Source: CAZXEU01 sp964639665
Lineage (GTDB): Bacteria; Bacteroidota; Rhodothermia; Rhodothermales; Bin80
DNA: 64,000 nucleotides
NCBI GenBank assembly: GCA_964639665.1
Contig: CAZXEU010000213.1
Location: 1-64,000 of the forward strand
Direction: 5' to 3'
Below are positions 36,788 to 45,502 of this stretch, in pieces. A model generated the notes under the pieces. The model ran no database searches and was not told the origin of the DNA. It was given only the letters and a program-made list of their open reading frames with translations. Made by a program: the position numbers and the translations under genes. Each line of letters starts with the position of its first letter. Positions within the stretch are counted from its first letter, which is position 1.

Positions 36788-37714
36788 TCAGCGCGTGTCC
36801 ACAGCGGCAAGAAAACTGCGGGTTCCCTCGCCTCTTACCTTGCCGATGTCGTCGTGGTATTTGAGCAGGATGCCCAGCGTGTCGTCGATCGTCTCGCCGT
36901 CCAGCCTCGTGCAGGATAGTTCTACAAGCGCCTGGCACCAGTCCAGGGTCTCGGCTACACCAGGAAGTTTGTACAGATCCGCCCCGCGCAGCTCCTGGAC
37001 AAACGCGACCACCTGTGATGCAAGTGCCTTGTCTACGCCGGGGACCCGGCTTCTGAGTATTTGCAGCTCCTTGGCTTGGTCCGGGAAGTCGATCCAGTAG
37101 TACAGGCACCGGCGCTTCAGGGCGTCGTGGATTTCCCGCGTGCGGTTGGAGGTTATGACGATGGCCGGCGGAACCCGGGCCTTGATAGTCCCGATTTCGG
37201 GTATCGTGACCTGGAATTCCGAGAGCAATTCCAGCAAGTAGGCCTCAAATTCCTCGTCCGCGCGATCCAGTTCGTCTATAAGCAAAAGAGGCGGCACGGT
37301 GCCATCAAAGTCAATAGCGTTAAGCAGCGGCCTTCGGATCATGAATTCGCGGCTGAATATCTCCCGCGTCGCCTCGCGCTTGTCTACTGCTCCGGATGCC
37401 TCGAGCAAACGGATTTCCAGCATTTGCCGGGCATAGTTCCAGTCATATACCGCAGAGCTGATATCCAGCCCCTCATAGCACTGCAAGCGAATCAGCGGTG
37501 CCTGTAGTACCCTGGACAGGGCTTCTGCTACGGCGGTCTTTCCTACCCCGGCTTCTCCTTCCAGAAATACCGGGCGTCCCATCCTTAGAGCAAGGTGGAG
37601 CGTCGTCGCCAGTCCCCGCTCGGCGATGTATGACTCGGCCAGCAACGCCTGCTGCACTTCCGCGATGGAAGAGAACCTTCGCATCTCATCGCTGCTACTC
37701 ACAACCGGAGGCAC
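36788..37714 (-). CDS. coxD: MoxR-type AAA+ ATPase, CoxD-like
   Basis: A 308-residue MoxR-family ATPase of the CoxD type. Walker A GEAGVGKTAVA near residue 56, Walker B PPLLLIDELDRADEEFE, sensor 1 PAIVITSNRTRE and arginine-finger DALKRRCLYYWIDFPD are seen. CoxD with CoxE activates the Mo-Cu or Mo hydroxylase centre. It is the last gene of the coxS-coxL-coxM-coxD run, 60 bases after coxM. A GTG at 37714 is used as the start; the ATG at 37684 (MRRFSSIAEVQ) is a reasonable alternative. Confidence 0.92.
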   Translation of the reverse strand: MPPVVSSSDEMRRFSSIAEVQQALLAESYIAERGLATTLHLALRMGRPVFLEGEAGVGKTAVAEALSRVLQAPLIRLQCYEGLDISSAVYDWNYARQMLEIRLLEASGAVDKREATREIFSREFMIRRPLLNAIDFDGTVPPLLLIDELDRADEEFEAYLLELLSEFQVTIPEIGTIKARVPPAIVITSNRTREIHDALKRRCLYYWIDFPDQAKELQILRSRVPGVDKALASQVVAFVQELRGADLYKLPGVAETLDWCQALVELSCTRLDGETIDDTLGILLKYHDDIGKVRGEGTRSFLAAVDTR

Positions 37715-37774
37715 CCCCGCAATAACATTTGCGAGGCCGTGCGGCGCACAGGCCGAGGTCTTGCACTCCCTGCG

Positions 37775-38641
37775 CTAGGTCGAAGCTTGAGCCGCCGCCG
37801 CCGCTATCGCGCGCCGGGCCATTACCGAGCAAAGGTGTGCGCGGTATTCACTGCTGCCTCCCAGGTCGGTCAACATGCTGTCCGCGCTGGAGAATCCATC
37901 CGATGCAGCGGCAATGGAAGCCGCCTCCAGGCGCGTTCCGCGGAGCCTTGCCTCCACATCTTGTGCCCGATGCGGTTGTGCGGTGGCACCGGTAACGCCA
38001 ATGCGAGCATCGGAGCAGACGCCCTGGCCGTCCAGCGCCACCCAGGCAGCGATTCCGACCACGGCATACTTGGACGCCGGGTTTGCAAACTTAGAGTACG
38101 AGGCACCTTCACCCGGGCCCATTACAGGGAAGGCAACCTCGGTAATCAATTCTCCGGGAGCAAGCGCCGTTTCGAACAGACCCCTGAAGAAGTCCGTTGC
38201 TCCAATGCTGCGCGTTCCCGAAGGGCCGCGGGCCGTAATCGTGGCATCGAGCGCCAGGACGATGGCCGGGTAATCGGCCGCCGGATCGGCGTGGGCCAAA
38301 CTGCCGCCAATAGTGCCGAGATTGCGAACCTGCGGATCCCCGATTCCCGCAGCCACGGCGGCAAGGACGCGGCAATGGGTCCTGACGTCTCCCGAAGTCT
38401 CAACGCTCCGGTGCGTTGTAAGCGCTCCCACAACCAGGGAGGAACCCGACACGCGTATGCCCCGCAATTCGTCCAGGCGCGAGATATCCACGAGCAAAGA
38501 CGGATCATTGAGCCGCAGTTTCATGGCGGGAATAAGACTGTGGCCACCTGCGAGGACCACGGCATCGGCGCTGCCAGCCAACCGGGCCAAAGCATCATCT
38601 AAGGAACTGGCGCGAACGTATTGGAAGGCGCTGGGAATCAT
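37775..38641 (-). CDS. coxM: CO dehydrogenase/Mo-hydroxylase medium (FAD) subunit
   Basis: A 288-residue FAD-binding subunit of the CoxM/CutM family. The two FAD contacts AGGHSLIPAMKLR near residue 33 and NLGTIGGSLAHADPAAD near residue 106 are typical, followed by the CO_deh_flav_C domain (SKFANPASKYAVVG). It passes electrons from the 2Fe-2S clusters of CoxS to a quinone or NAD+. It is 41 bases downstream of coxL in the same unit. Confidence 0.93.
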   Translation of the reverse strand: MIPSAFQYVRASSLDDALARLAGSADAVVLAGGHSLIPAMKLRLNDPSLLVDISRLDELRGIRVSGSSLVVGALTTHRSVETSGDVRTHCRVLAAVAAGIGDPQVRNLGTIGGSLAHADPAADYPAIVLALDATITARGPSGTRSIGATDFFRGLFETALAPGELITEVAFPVMGPGEGASYSKFANPASKYAVVGIAAWVALDGQGVCSDARIGVTGATAQPHRAQDVEARLRGTRLEAASIAAASDGFSSADSMLTDLGGSSEYRAHLCSVMARRAIAAAAAQAST

Positions 38642-38682
38642 TTGACGTCGGTGTTCAGTGGTTAAACGGGCTAACAGGTCTA

Positions 38683-41025
38683 TCAGCTGCCTGCACTCTG
38701 AATGGCGCGCCAGACGCGCTCGGGAGTCAGCGGCATGGCGATATCACGCACTCCAATAGCATCGCAGACCGCATTGACGATACAGGGCGTGGCGGCAATG
38801 GTCCCCGTTTCGCCAGCACCCTTGGCCCCGAGAGGATTGTGAGGACAAGGCGTCACCGTGCGGTCTACTTCAAACATCGGCAAGTCTGCCGCGCGCGGCA
38901 AGGTATAGTCCATGAAACTGCCGCTAACGAGCTGACCGTCCTCATCGTAAACCGCATCTTCCATCAACGCCTGGCCAATGCCATGGGCAATGCCCCCGTG
39001 AACCTGGCCGTCGACGATCATGGGGTTTATCACTTCTCCTACATCATCGACAGCCACATAGCGGAGAATCTCCACTTCGCCCGTGTCCGGATCCACTTCC
39101 ACAACGGAAATATGGGCGCCAAACGGGAAGGTGAAATTCTTGGGATCGTAAAAGGCGTTGAACTCGAGACCGGGCTCCAGCTCCTCGATCGGATAGTCGT
39201 GCGGCACATAGGCCGTCAGGGCAATGTCTGCAAATCCGACGGACCGGTCCGTTCCCGCCACGGTGAACTGCCCGCCACTGTATTCCAGGTCCTCTTCGGC
39301 TGCCTCAAGCTTGTGGGCTGCGATCTTTCGGGCCTTGTCCAGCACCTTCTCAAGGGCTCTGTAGACGGCACTGCCACCTACGGCCAGGCTGCGCGAGCCG
39401 TATGTCCCCATTCCGAACGGAATCTGCGACGTGTCGCCGTGGACAAGCTCCACGTCCTCCATCGGGATCTGGAGATGGTGCGCCACCAGTTGTGCAAAGG
39501 TGGTCTCATGACCCTGACCATGGGAGTGCACGCCCGTATAGACTTGTACCTTGCCGGTCGGGTGCACGCGAATCATCCCGCTGTCATAGAGTCCGGCCCG
39601 CGCGCCAATGGCTCCCGCCACAGCCGACGGAGCGATACCACAGGCCTCGATGTACGTGGAAAAACCGATACCCACAAGGCGCCCTTCTGCACGGGCATTC
39701 TTCTGCATCTCGCGAACGTCCTCGTATCCCACCATCTGCAATGCCTTGTCAAGTGCCGCTTCATAGTCGCCGCTGTCATATTGAAGCACGACGGGCGTGG
39801 TGTACGGGAACTGGTCAGGCTGCACAAAATTGGCCCTGCGCAGGTCCGCCGGATCCCGGCCCAGCTCACCGGCCGCTATGTCGAGCATGCGCTCGAGAAG
39901 ATAGGTTGCCTCCGGCCTGCCAGCGCCCCGAAGCGCGTCTACCGGAACCGTGTTGGTAAGTACGCCCTTTGTGTGTACGTAGATGGCCGGGGTAGTATAC
40001 TGCCCCGCGAGTAGCGTCCCGTACAACCACGTAGGAATACCTCCTGCGAAAGTGGACAGATAGGCCCCCATGTTGGCCGTCGTATCCACGATAAGCCCGG
40101 TAATCTTGCCATCGGCGTCGAAGCCCATACGGGCCTTCGTAACGTGGTCCCGTCCCTGCGCATCCGTCACAAAGCTCTCGCTCCGCTCGGCGGTCCACTT
40201 CACCGGCCGGCTCGTCTTGCGCGCCGCCCAGGCGCAGAGCACTTCCTCCGGATAGTGGAATATCTTGCTGCCAAAGCCTCCTCCGACATCCGGGGAAATC
40301 ACACGCACCTTATGTTCAGGGAGCCCTGTGACAAACGCGCACAGCAACAGTCGTATAAGGTGTGGATTCTGGGAACTGGTATACAGTGTCAGCTCGTCTG
40401 TGGCCGCATTGTGATGACCAATAGCCGAACGGGGCTCAATAGCATTGGGGATGAGCCTCTGGTTTACAAGCTCGTACGACGTAACGTGATGAGCGGCATC
40501 CAGCGCCGCCGTCGCCGCCCCCTTGTCGCCCAGCTCCCACGCAAAGGACAGATTCCCGGGAGCGTCCTCGTGCACCAGCGTGGCGCCGTCTGCCAAGGCC
40601 TCCTCCATGCCAACGACGGCAGGCAGCGGTTCGTAGTCCACCTCGAGATGCTCCGCCGCATCCTGCGCCGCCTGCCGCGTCTCGGCTATGATGACGGCAA
40701 CTCCGTCACCGACATGCCGCACCTTGTCGACGGCCAGGGTGTGGTGAGGCGGCTCCTTCATGTCCGGGCCAATCTGCCAACCGGTAGGGATCGGATTGAT
40801 GCCGTCGTCCACAATGTCCTGCCCGACAAACACGGCCACCACGCCGGGCTGGCTGCGCGCGGTCTCCACGTTGATGGTCTTGATGCGCGCATGCGCATAC
40901 GGGCTTCTCACTATCCAGGCATGAGTCATGCCCGGAAGCACGATGTCATCCGTGTAGGTACCACGCCCGGTTATGAACCTGTAGTCTTCAACGCGCTTTA
41001 CGGACTTCCCGATATAGTCTGACAT
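38683..41025 (-). CDS. coxL: Molybdenum hydroxylase large subunit, form II CO dehydrogenase-like
   Basis: A 780-residue xanthine-oxidase-family molybdopterin subunit. Seen: the N-terminal Ald_Xan_dh_C domain (YIGKSVKRVEDYRFITGRGTY), DVGGGFGSKIFHYPEE, the loop VPVDALRGAGRPE near residue 365, HSHGQGHETTFAQ with a conserved Gln, TYGSRSLAVGG, and the catalytic Glu in GAKGAGETG near residue 735. Form I enzymes that use a Cu-S-Mo centre carry AYxCSFR, which is absent; form II enzymes carry AYRGAGR. Here the loop reads ALRGAGR, one residue off, so it is form-II-like and not a proven CO oxidiser. The physiological substrate may be CO, an aldehyde or an N-heterocycle. Confidence 0.92.
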   Translation of the reverse strand: MSDYIGKSVKRVEDYRFITGRGTYTDDIVLPGMTHAWIVRSPYAHARIKTINVETARSQPGVVAVFVGQDIVDDGINPIPTGWQIGPDMKEPPHHTLAVDKVRHVGDGVAVIIAETRQAAQDAAEHLEVDYEPLPAVVGMEEALADGATLVHEDAPGNLSFAWELGDKGAATAALDAAHHVTSYELVNQRLIPNAIEPRSAIGHHNAATDELTLYTSSQNPHLIRLLLCAFVTGLPEHKVRVISPDVGGGFGSKIFHYPEEVLCAWAARKTSRPVKWTAERSESFVTDAQGRDHVTKARMGFDADGKITGLIVDTTANMGAYLSTFAGGIPTWLYGTLLAGQYTTPAIYVHTKGVLTNTVPVDALRGAGRPEATYLLERMLDIAAGELGRDPADLRRANFVQPDQFPYTTPVVLQYDSGDYEAALDKALQMVGYEDVREMQKNARAEGRLVGIGFSTYIEACGIAPSAVAGAIGARAGLYDSGMIRVHPTGKVQVYTGVHSHGQGHETTFAQLVAHHLQIPMEDVELVHGDTSQIPFGMGTYGSRSLAVGGSAVYRALEKVLDKARKIAAHKLEAAEEDLEYSGGQFTVAGTDRSVGFADIALTAYVPHDYPIEELEPGLEFNAFYDPKNFTFPFGAHISVVEVDPDTGEVEILRYVAVDDVGEVINPMIVDGQVHGGIAHGIGQALMEDAVYDEDGQLVSGSFMDYTLPRAADLPMFEVDRTVTPCPHNPLGAKGAGETGTIAATPCIVNAVCDAIGVRDIAMPLTPERVWRAIQSAGS

Positions 41026-41079
41026 TTTTCCGTACGTGAGGATGGATGTGGATCCCGGCGCAATTCCCGAAGAGCGGAG

Positions 41080-41541
41080 TTAGGTCGCGGCCGCGGCACG
41101 CTGGATCGCACGAACAATGTTGTGATAGCCTGTGCACCGGCAGTAATTGCCTTCCAGGGCATGCCGGATTTCTCCTTCGCTTGGCGACGGCTCGCGCTCC
41201 AGAAGATCCGCTGCGGCCATGATCATTCCAGGCGTGCAGAATCCGCACTGCAGGGCGTGCTCCTCCCGAAAAGCTGCCTGAAGCGGATGCAGTTCACCAT
41301 TCTCCATCCCCTCGATCGTGGTTATTTCGCAGCCGTCAGCCTGCACAGCGAATACCGTGCATGACTTGACGCACGCACCGTCCATGTGGACGTTGCACGC
41401 GCCACACTGGCTGGTGTCGCACCCAACGTGTGTACCTGTCAGTCCCAGAGTTTCACGCAGAAAATCCACCAGCAAGGTACGGGGCTCTACCTCGGCCTCG
41501 TGGGCTGTACCGTTGACGGTCACCTGAATCCTTTGGGTCAT
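41080..41541 (-). CDS. coxS: CO dehydrogenase/Mo-hydroxylase small (2Fe-2S) subunit
   Basis: A 153-residue subunit with an N-terminal plant-type ferredoxin domain (CDTSQCGACNVHMDGACVKSC cluster ligands at about residues 41-60) and a C-terminal helical 2Fe-2S domain (QCGFCTPGMI and NYCRCTGYHNIVRAI). All eight cysteine ligands appear present. It starts the coxSLMD unit; an ideal GGAGG lies six bases before the ATG. The start faces the divergent XdhC-like gene across 179 bases. Confidence 0.95.
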   Translation of the reverse strand: MTQRIQVTVNGTAHEAEVEPRTLLVDFLRETLGLTGTHVGCDTSQCGACNVHMDGACVKSCTVFAVQADGCEITTIEGMENGELHPLQAAFREEHALQCGFCTPGMIMAAADLLEREPSPSEGEIRHALEGNYCRCTGYHNIVRAIQRAAAAT

Positions 41542-41547
41542 ACTTCG

Positions 41548-41552
41548 CCTCC
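41548..41552 (-). promoter_or_regulatory. Strong Shine-Dalgarno before coxS
   Basis: GGAGG on the minus strand, six bases before the coxS ATG at 41541. It supports that start and marks coxS as the first gene of its unit. Confidence 0.75.
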
Positions 41553-41720
41553 AGAGAGTTTAACGTGGCGACTTGGGGGGAACGGGCCTCCTGTTTCCTG
41601 ACTGTAAATAGGGCATACTCGGGATATTTTCAATATGCTTCACCGTATCCAGACCTCGCTGGACCGATTTGCTGCCCGTGGCAAGAACCGGTGCTGCGTC
41701 ATACCGATACTGCTTGCGCC

Positions 41721-42836
41721 ATGACCGACATGCAAAGGATGCTTCAGGCATCCGCACGGTTCAGGAAAAGCGGTGACGCGTATTCGGTTGCCACGGTGGT
41801 TCGCGTGGGTGGCTCGACATACCGCAGGCCCGGCGCACGCATGCTTGTAGGTCCGGCCACAAGCCACATGGGCATGATCAGTGGCGGCTGTCTGGAGGCA
41901 GAAGTGGCTATTCGGGCCGGCAAGATCCTCGAGCGCGGCCACGTGGAAGTTGCCTCCTTCGACATGATGGACGACGATGAGATATCGGGATTCGGTACGG
42001 GATGCAACGGAACCGTTGACGTACTCATAGAGCCCTTTCCTGGCCGGCAACGGATCGACCCCCTGGAAATAGCCGGACGGTGCCACGAAAACCGCCGGCG
42101 GTGTGTGGTGGTGCACATAATTGGCGGAGACCATGCACTGCTTGGTCACAGGCTGGTGTGCTGGGAAGACGGCCAGGTCGAAGGCGACGCTGACGCTGTG
42201 CCTGTCACAAGTGACGAGGCCTTGCGCGTGCTGGAGTACGGCAGACATGTTATTCAGCAGTCGGGATCCCTTGAGCTGCTGTTTGAGGTAATCCTGCCGA
42301 CTGTCCGCGTACTGCTCTTGGGCACCGGCCACGACGTAGCTCCTGTGGCCCGTGCGGCCGAAGCCCTGGGCTGGGATGTGATAGTAATTGGCCCCAAGCC
42401 CGTTGCCGACCCCGCCCAAGCCTTTCCAGGCGCCAGCGCATACGCCTTTGTAATGCACCCCGATCAGCTGTTGCAGCATGTAAGTCCGGACGCGCGCTGC
42501 GCAGCCGTCGTAATGAATCACAATTATAAGCGCGACAAGGCGTTGACGCAGGCGCTGCTGACGAGCGATGTGCCCTATATCGGGCTCCTTGGTCCCCGCG
42601 ACAGGGCTGCCAGGCTGGTGGATGAGCTTAGATCCTGCGAGGGCGCCCTGCCTGCCGTGCAGGAACGACGTCTGTTTGGACCGGTTGGGCTTGACATCGG
42701 TGCCGAGACACCGGAGGAAATCGCGCATGCCATCGTAGCAGAAATCCAGGCTGTCATACACGATCGCACCGGCGGCATGCTTCGCGACAGGACCCGCAGC
42801 ATCCACGAGCCGATGTGCGAGGTCGTCGTGCCCTAG
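41721..42836 (+). CDS. XdhC/CoxF-family molybdenum-enzyme maturation protein
   Basis: A 371-residue XdhC-family protein. The N-terminal XdhC_CoxI domain carries ATVVRVGGSTYRRPGARM and MISGGCLEAEV. The C-terminal Rossmann-like domain carries RVLLLGTGHDVAPVARAAEALGWDV and VMNHNYKRDKALTQALL, then YIGLLGPRDR. XdhC proteins bind Mo-cofactor and assist sulfuration or insertion in xanthine-oxidase-family enzymes. ATG 41721 was used because the upstream in-frame sequence lacks similarity. It is divergent from coxS, consistent with joint function. Its end overlaps the convergent pyrB by 4 bases. Confidence 0.92.
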   Translation: MTDMQRMLQASARFRKSGDAYSVATVVRVGGSTYRRPGARMLVGPATSHMGMISGGCLEAEVAIRAGKILERGHVEVASFDMMDDDEISGFGTGCNGTVDVLIEPFPGRQRIDPLEIAGRCHENRRRCVVVHIIGGDHALLGHRLVCWEDGQVEGDADAVPVTSDEALRVLEYGRHVIQQSGSLELLFEVILPTVRVLLLGTGHDVAPVARAAEALGWDVIVIGPKPVADPAQAFPGASAYAFVMHPDQLLQHVSPDARCAAVVMNHNYKRDKALTQALLTSDVPYIGLLGPRDRAARLVDELRSCEGALPAVQERRLFGPVGLDIGAETPEEIAHAIVAEIQAVIHDRTGGMLRDRTRSIHEPMCEVVVP

Positions 42837-43783
42837 GACCGGGACAGGGAGGCCAGGAGATACAATACGGCCATGCGCACCGCCACGCCGTTGGTAACCT
42901 GGTCAAGGATGATGGACCGCTCGTGATCCACTACCTCGGATGCCAGCTCCACGCCCCGGTTTACCGGCCCGGGATGCATCACCAGCAGGTCTGGAAATCG
43001 CTCCATATGCTGTTGTTTGATGCCGTAGCCCGCGTGATATTCGCGCACACTCGGCACAAGGCTGGAGGCCTGACGCTCGAACTGCATCCGCAAGGCCATG
43101 GCTACGCTGCACCCTTCTAGTGCTTCGTCAAGCCGGCACGTTACGCGTACTCCAAGGTCTTCCATGCCAACGGGTAGCAGCGTCCTGGGAGCGCACACCG
43201 TGACGGACGCGCCCATCGTGCGCAGGCCGCAAATATTCGACCGCGCAACCCGGCTGTGCGCAATGTCACCGACGATGGCTACGTCCAGTCCTTCAAAGGA
43301 CGCGTGATGTTCGGAAATCGTCAGCAAGTCCAGCAGTGCCTGGGTCGGATGCTCGTGAGCTCCGTCTCCGGCATTGATGATCTGGGCGTCAACGCAGCGC
43401 GTCAGGAAATGGGCGGCGCCTGGCGAGTGGTGCCGTACTACGGCCATGTCCACTTTCATGGCCTCGAGGTTTTTCGCCGTGTCCTTTAGCGTTTCTCCTT
43501 TAACCACCGATGATCCCGTGGAAGAAAGGTTGACCGTATCCGCGGAAAGGCGTTTTTCTGCGAGCTCGAACGAAATCCGCGTGCGGGTGGACGGTTCGAA
43601 GAACAGGTTGACGACGGTCACGCCCCTGAGCGTCGGTACCCGGGGTATGGGTCGCTCCAGCACCTCCCTGAACTCCCGGGCAGTATCGAGTATCAATTGT
43701 ATTTCCTGGGCGCTGACCCCTTCCAGCCCCAGCAAATGACGGGAATTCAAGGACTGAATTGGTGCCGGCCGTGGATGTGCCAT
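42833..43783 (-). CDS. pyrB: Aspartate carbamoyltransferase catalytic subunit
   Basis: A 316-residue enzyme that condenses carbamoyl phosphate and aspartate, the second step of UMP synthesis. The carbamoyl phosphate signature FFEPSTRTRISFE is at residues about 59-71; GEHVHPTQALLD-like sequence (here GAHEHPTQALLDLLT) and a C-terminal HPGPVNRGVE are also seen. It lacks an adjacent pyrI, consistent with the type without regulatory chain. Its start overlaps the pyrR stop, giving translational coupling. Confidence 0.96.
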   Translation of the reverse strand: MAHPRPAPIQSLNSRHLLGLEGVSAQEIQLILDTAREFREVLERPIPRVPTLRGVTVVNLFFEPSTRTRISFELAEKRLSADTVNLSSTGSSVVKGETLKDTAKNLEAMKVDMAVVRHHSPGAAHFLTRCVDAQIINAGDGAHEHPTQALLDLLTISEHHASFEGLDVAIVGDIAHSRVARSNICGLRTMGASVTVCAPRTLLPVGMEDLGVRVTCRLDEALEGCSVAMALRMQFERQASSLVPSVREYHAGYGIKQQHMERFPDLLVMHPGPVNRGVELASEVVDHERSIILDQVTNGVAVRMAVLYLLASLSRS

Positions 43784-44388
43784 CAGGACTGCCCGGAATG
43801 CAGGGTTTCGTTTTCGGATCCGCGTGCCTCCGGCGGGCTCTGCACGAGCCAGATGCCATCAATGCCATCGTATTCCTGCACCCGCACGCGGACCTCCTCG
43901 CCCGGGATGGTCGGAACGTCTCGCCCGACGATATCCGCTCTTATGGGCAATTCGTGCCATCCGCGATCCACGACGATCAACAGCCTGATAGACGCCGGTC
44001 TGCCCATGTCCATCAGCGCATCCATGGCCGCTCTGGCCGTTCTGCCCGTATAGAGGACATCATCAATCAGCACCAGGTGCCGGTCAGTTACATCAAAAGG
44101 GATACGGGTGGCGCGCATGGAAGTCGTCCGCCCACGGCTGTGAAAATCGTCCCTGTACATGGTCACATCAAGGATGCCGAGTGGCAATTCGATGCCTTCA
44201 AACTGCAGGATCTTCTCCTGCAGTCGCCGCGCCAGGTAGACGCCTCGCGTCTGCATGCCGATCAGTGCGGTGCGGGCGGCGGCCTCTAAATCCATCTGTT
44301 CCGCGATTTGCCGCGCCATGCGGGCCAGCATGCGATCCAGATCGCCACTGTCCATGAGCTGAGCCTTGACCAGGTCCCGCGAATCCAT
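43783..44388 (-). CDS. pyrR: Pyrimidine operon regulator PyrR (uracil phosphoribosyltransferase-like)
   Basis: A 201-residue phosphoribosyltransferase-fold protein with the PRPP motif LVLIDDVLYTGRTARAAMD, the segment QTRGVYLARRLQEKI and the conserved SRGR-like stretch RGRTTSMRATRIPF. PyrR binds UMP/UTP and the leader of pyrimidine mRNAs, and has weak UPRT activity. Bordering pyrB with a shared start/stop supports the role. An internal ATG at 44355 (MDSGDLDRMLARM) gives a more usual length of about 190 residues and is a possible start. I saw no clear attenuator in the 113 bases upstream. Confidence 0.9.
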   Translation of the reverse strand: MDSRDLVKAQLMDSGDLDRMLARMARQIAEQMDLEAAARTALIGMQTRGVYLARRLQEKILQFEGIELPLGILDVTMYRDDFHSRGRTTSMRATRIPFDVTDRHLVLIDDVLYTGRTARAAMDALMDMGRPASIRLLIVVDRGWHELPIRADIVGRDVPTIPGEEVRVRVQEYDGIDGIWLVQSPPEARGSENETLHSGQS

Positions 44389-44501
44389 GCGGCCAAATTA
44401 CCCATTTTGCGCGCGGTATGCGTATGGGCCGCTTTGCGCAACAGCCGGAACCCAGCGCCCGGGCCCCGTAGAACCCGGCATTCGTCGCTCAACTAAAACT
44501 C

Positions 44502-45437
44502 ATGCCCCGCGTCCAGGACAGCGCACTCAGGTATCTTGACCCGCACGTTATTTCGCGGCTCAAGACCATGGACCTTAGGGCCCGGCTTGCCGTGGAGGGA
44601 TTCATTACGGGATTGCACCGAAGTCCGTACCACGGCTTCTCCGTGGAATTTGCCGAACACCGCCCTTACAACCCCGGCGACGAACTTCGCCACGTGGACT
44701 GGAAGGTGTTTGGCAAGACAGACCGCCACTACGTGAAGCAGTATGAGGAGGAGACCAACCTGAGGCACTACGTGGTTCTTGACACTTCCCCTTCCATGCG
44801 CTACCGGCGCACCGGCAGCCTTTCCAAGCTGGCTTACGGCGCATACCTGGCTGCGGCCTTGCATTACCTCATGGTCCGGCAGCGCGATGCCACGGGACTC
44901 ATCGGGTTCGACGAATCAGTGCACACGCTGCTCAGGCCCAGATGTACGGCCAGCTATCTGCGGCGAATTCTTGTCGAGCTCGAACGCTTTACGGCATTGC
45001 CCTCTGCAGGCAAGCGGACGCACGCCTCGGCCGCCCTGCATGAAGTGGCAGAGAGGATCCACCGCCGCTCCTTTGTGGTCGTGATCACGGATCTGATGGA
45101 GAATGTCGGCGCCGCCGAAGATCTTGTGCGGGCGCTGCGCCACCTCCGCCACAGGGGGCACGAAGTACTCGTTTTTCGCATTCTCGAAGGCGATACCGAA
45201 ATCAACTTCAATTTCGAGAACGTACCAATGGTGTTTCGTGACATGGAAACGGGGGAAGAGATGTCGCTGCATCCCGCGCAGCTCCGAAAAGCCTTCATTC
45301 GCACCGCACAGGAATTCAGTGCCCGATTCCGGCGCCGGTGCCTGGAGCAGAATGTGGAATTTGTGGAACTTGATACTGCGAAATCGTACGGCACGGCCCT
45401 GCTTTCCTACCTGAACAAGCGGCGGAAACTCAAGTAG
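44502..45437 (+). CDS. DUF58 (VWA-like) protein
   Basis: A 311-residue DUF58 protein. The N-terminal segment AEHRPYNPGDELRHVDWKVFGKTDRHYVKQYEEETN is diagnostic, and the VWA-like core begins VLDTSPSMRY with a DTSxS MIDAS-type motif. DUF58 proteins usually work with a MoxR ATPase encoded beside them; no such ATPase is adjacent here, although two MoxR-type ATPases lie elsewhere in the window (9895 and 36788). It is divergent from pyrR. Confidence 0.9.
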   Translation: MPRVQDSALRYLDPHVISRLKTMDLRARLAVEGFITGLHRSPYHGFSVEFAEHRPYNPGDELRHVDWKVFGKTDRHYVKQYEEETNLRHYVVLDTSPSMRYRRTGSLSKLAYGAYLAAALHYLMVRQRDATGLIGFDESVHTLLRPRCTASYLRRILVELERFTALPSAGKRTHASAALHEVAERIHRRSFVVVITDLMENVGAAEDLVRALRHLRHRGHEVLVFRILEGDTEINFNFENVPMVFRDMETGEEMSLHPAQLRKAFIRTAQEFSARFRRRCLEQNVEFVELDTAKSYGTALLSYLNKRRKLK

Positions 45438-45502
45438 GCCCGATGTGCGAACCGCAAGAACGCGGGACCGATCGACGCCTGTGAACAATAACTCACGGCT
45501 CC

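Noticed and set aside
38839..40014. 391-codon plus-strand frame opposite coxL
   Set aside because: Antisense to a conserved molybdenum subunit, no recognisable motif, composition typical of a shadow.
41640..42806. 388-codon minus-strand frame opposite the XdhC-like gene
   Set aside because: The plus-strand protein carries clear XdhC motifs; the antisense frame has none.
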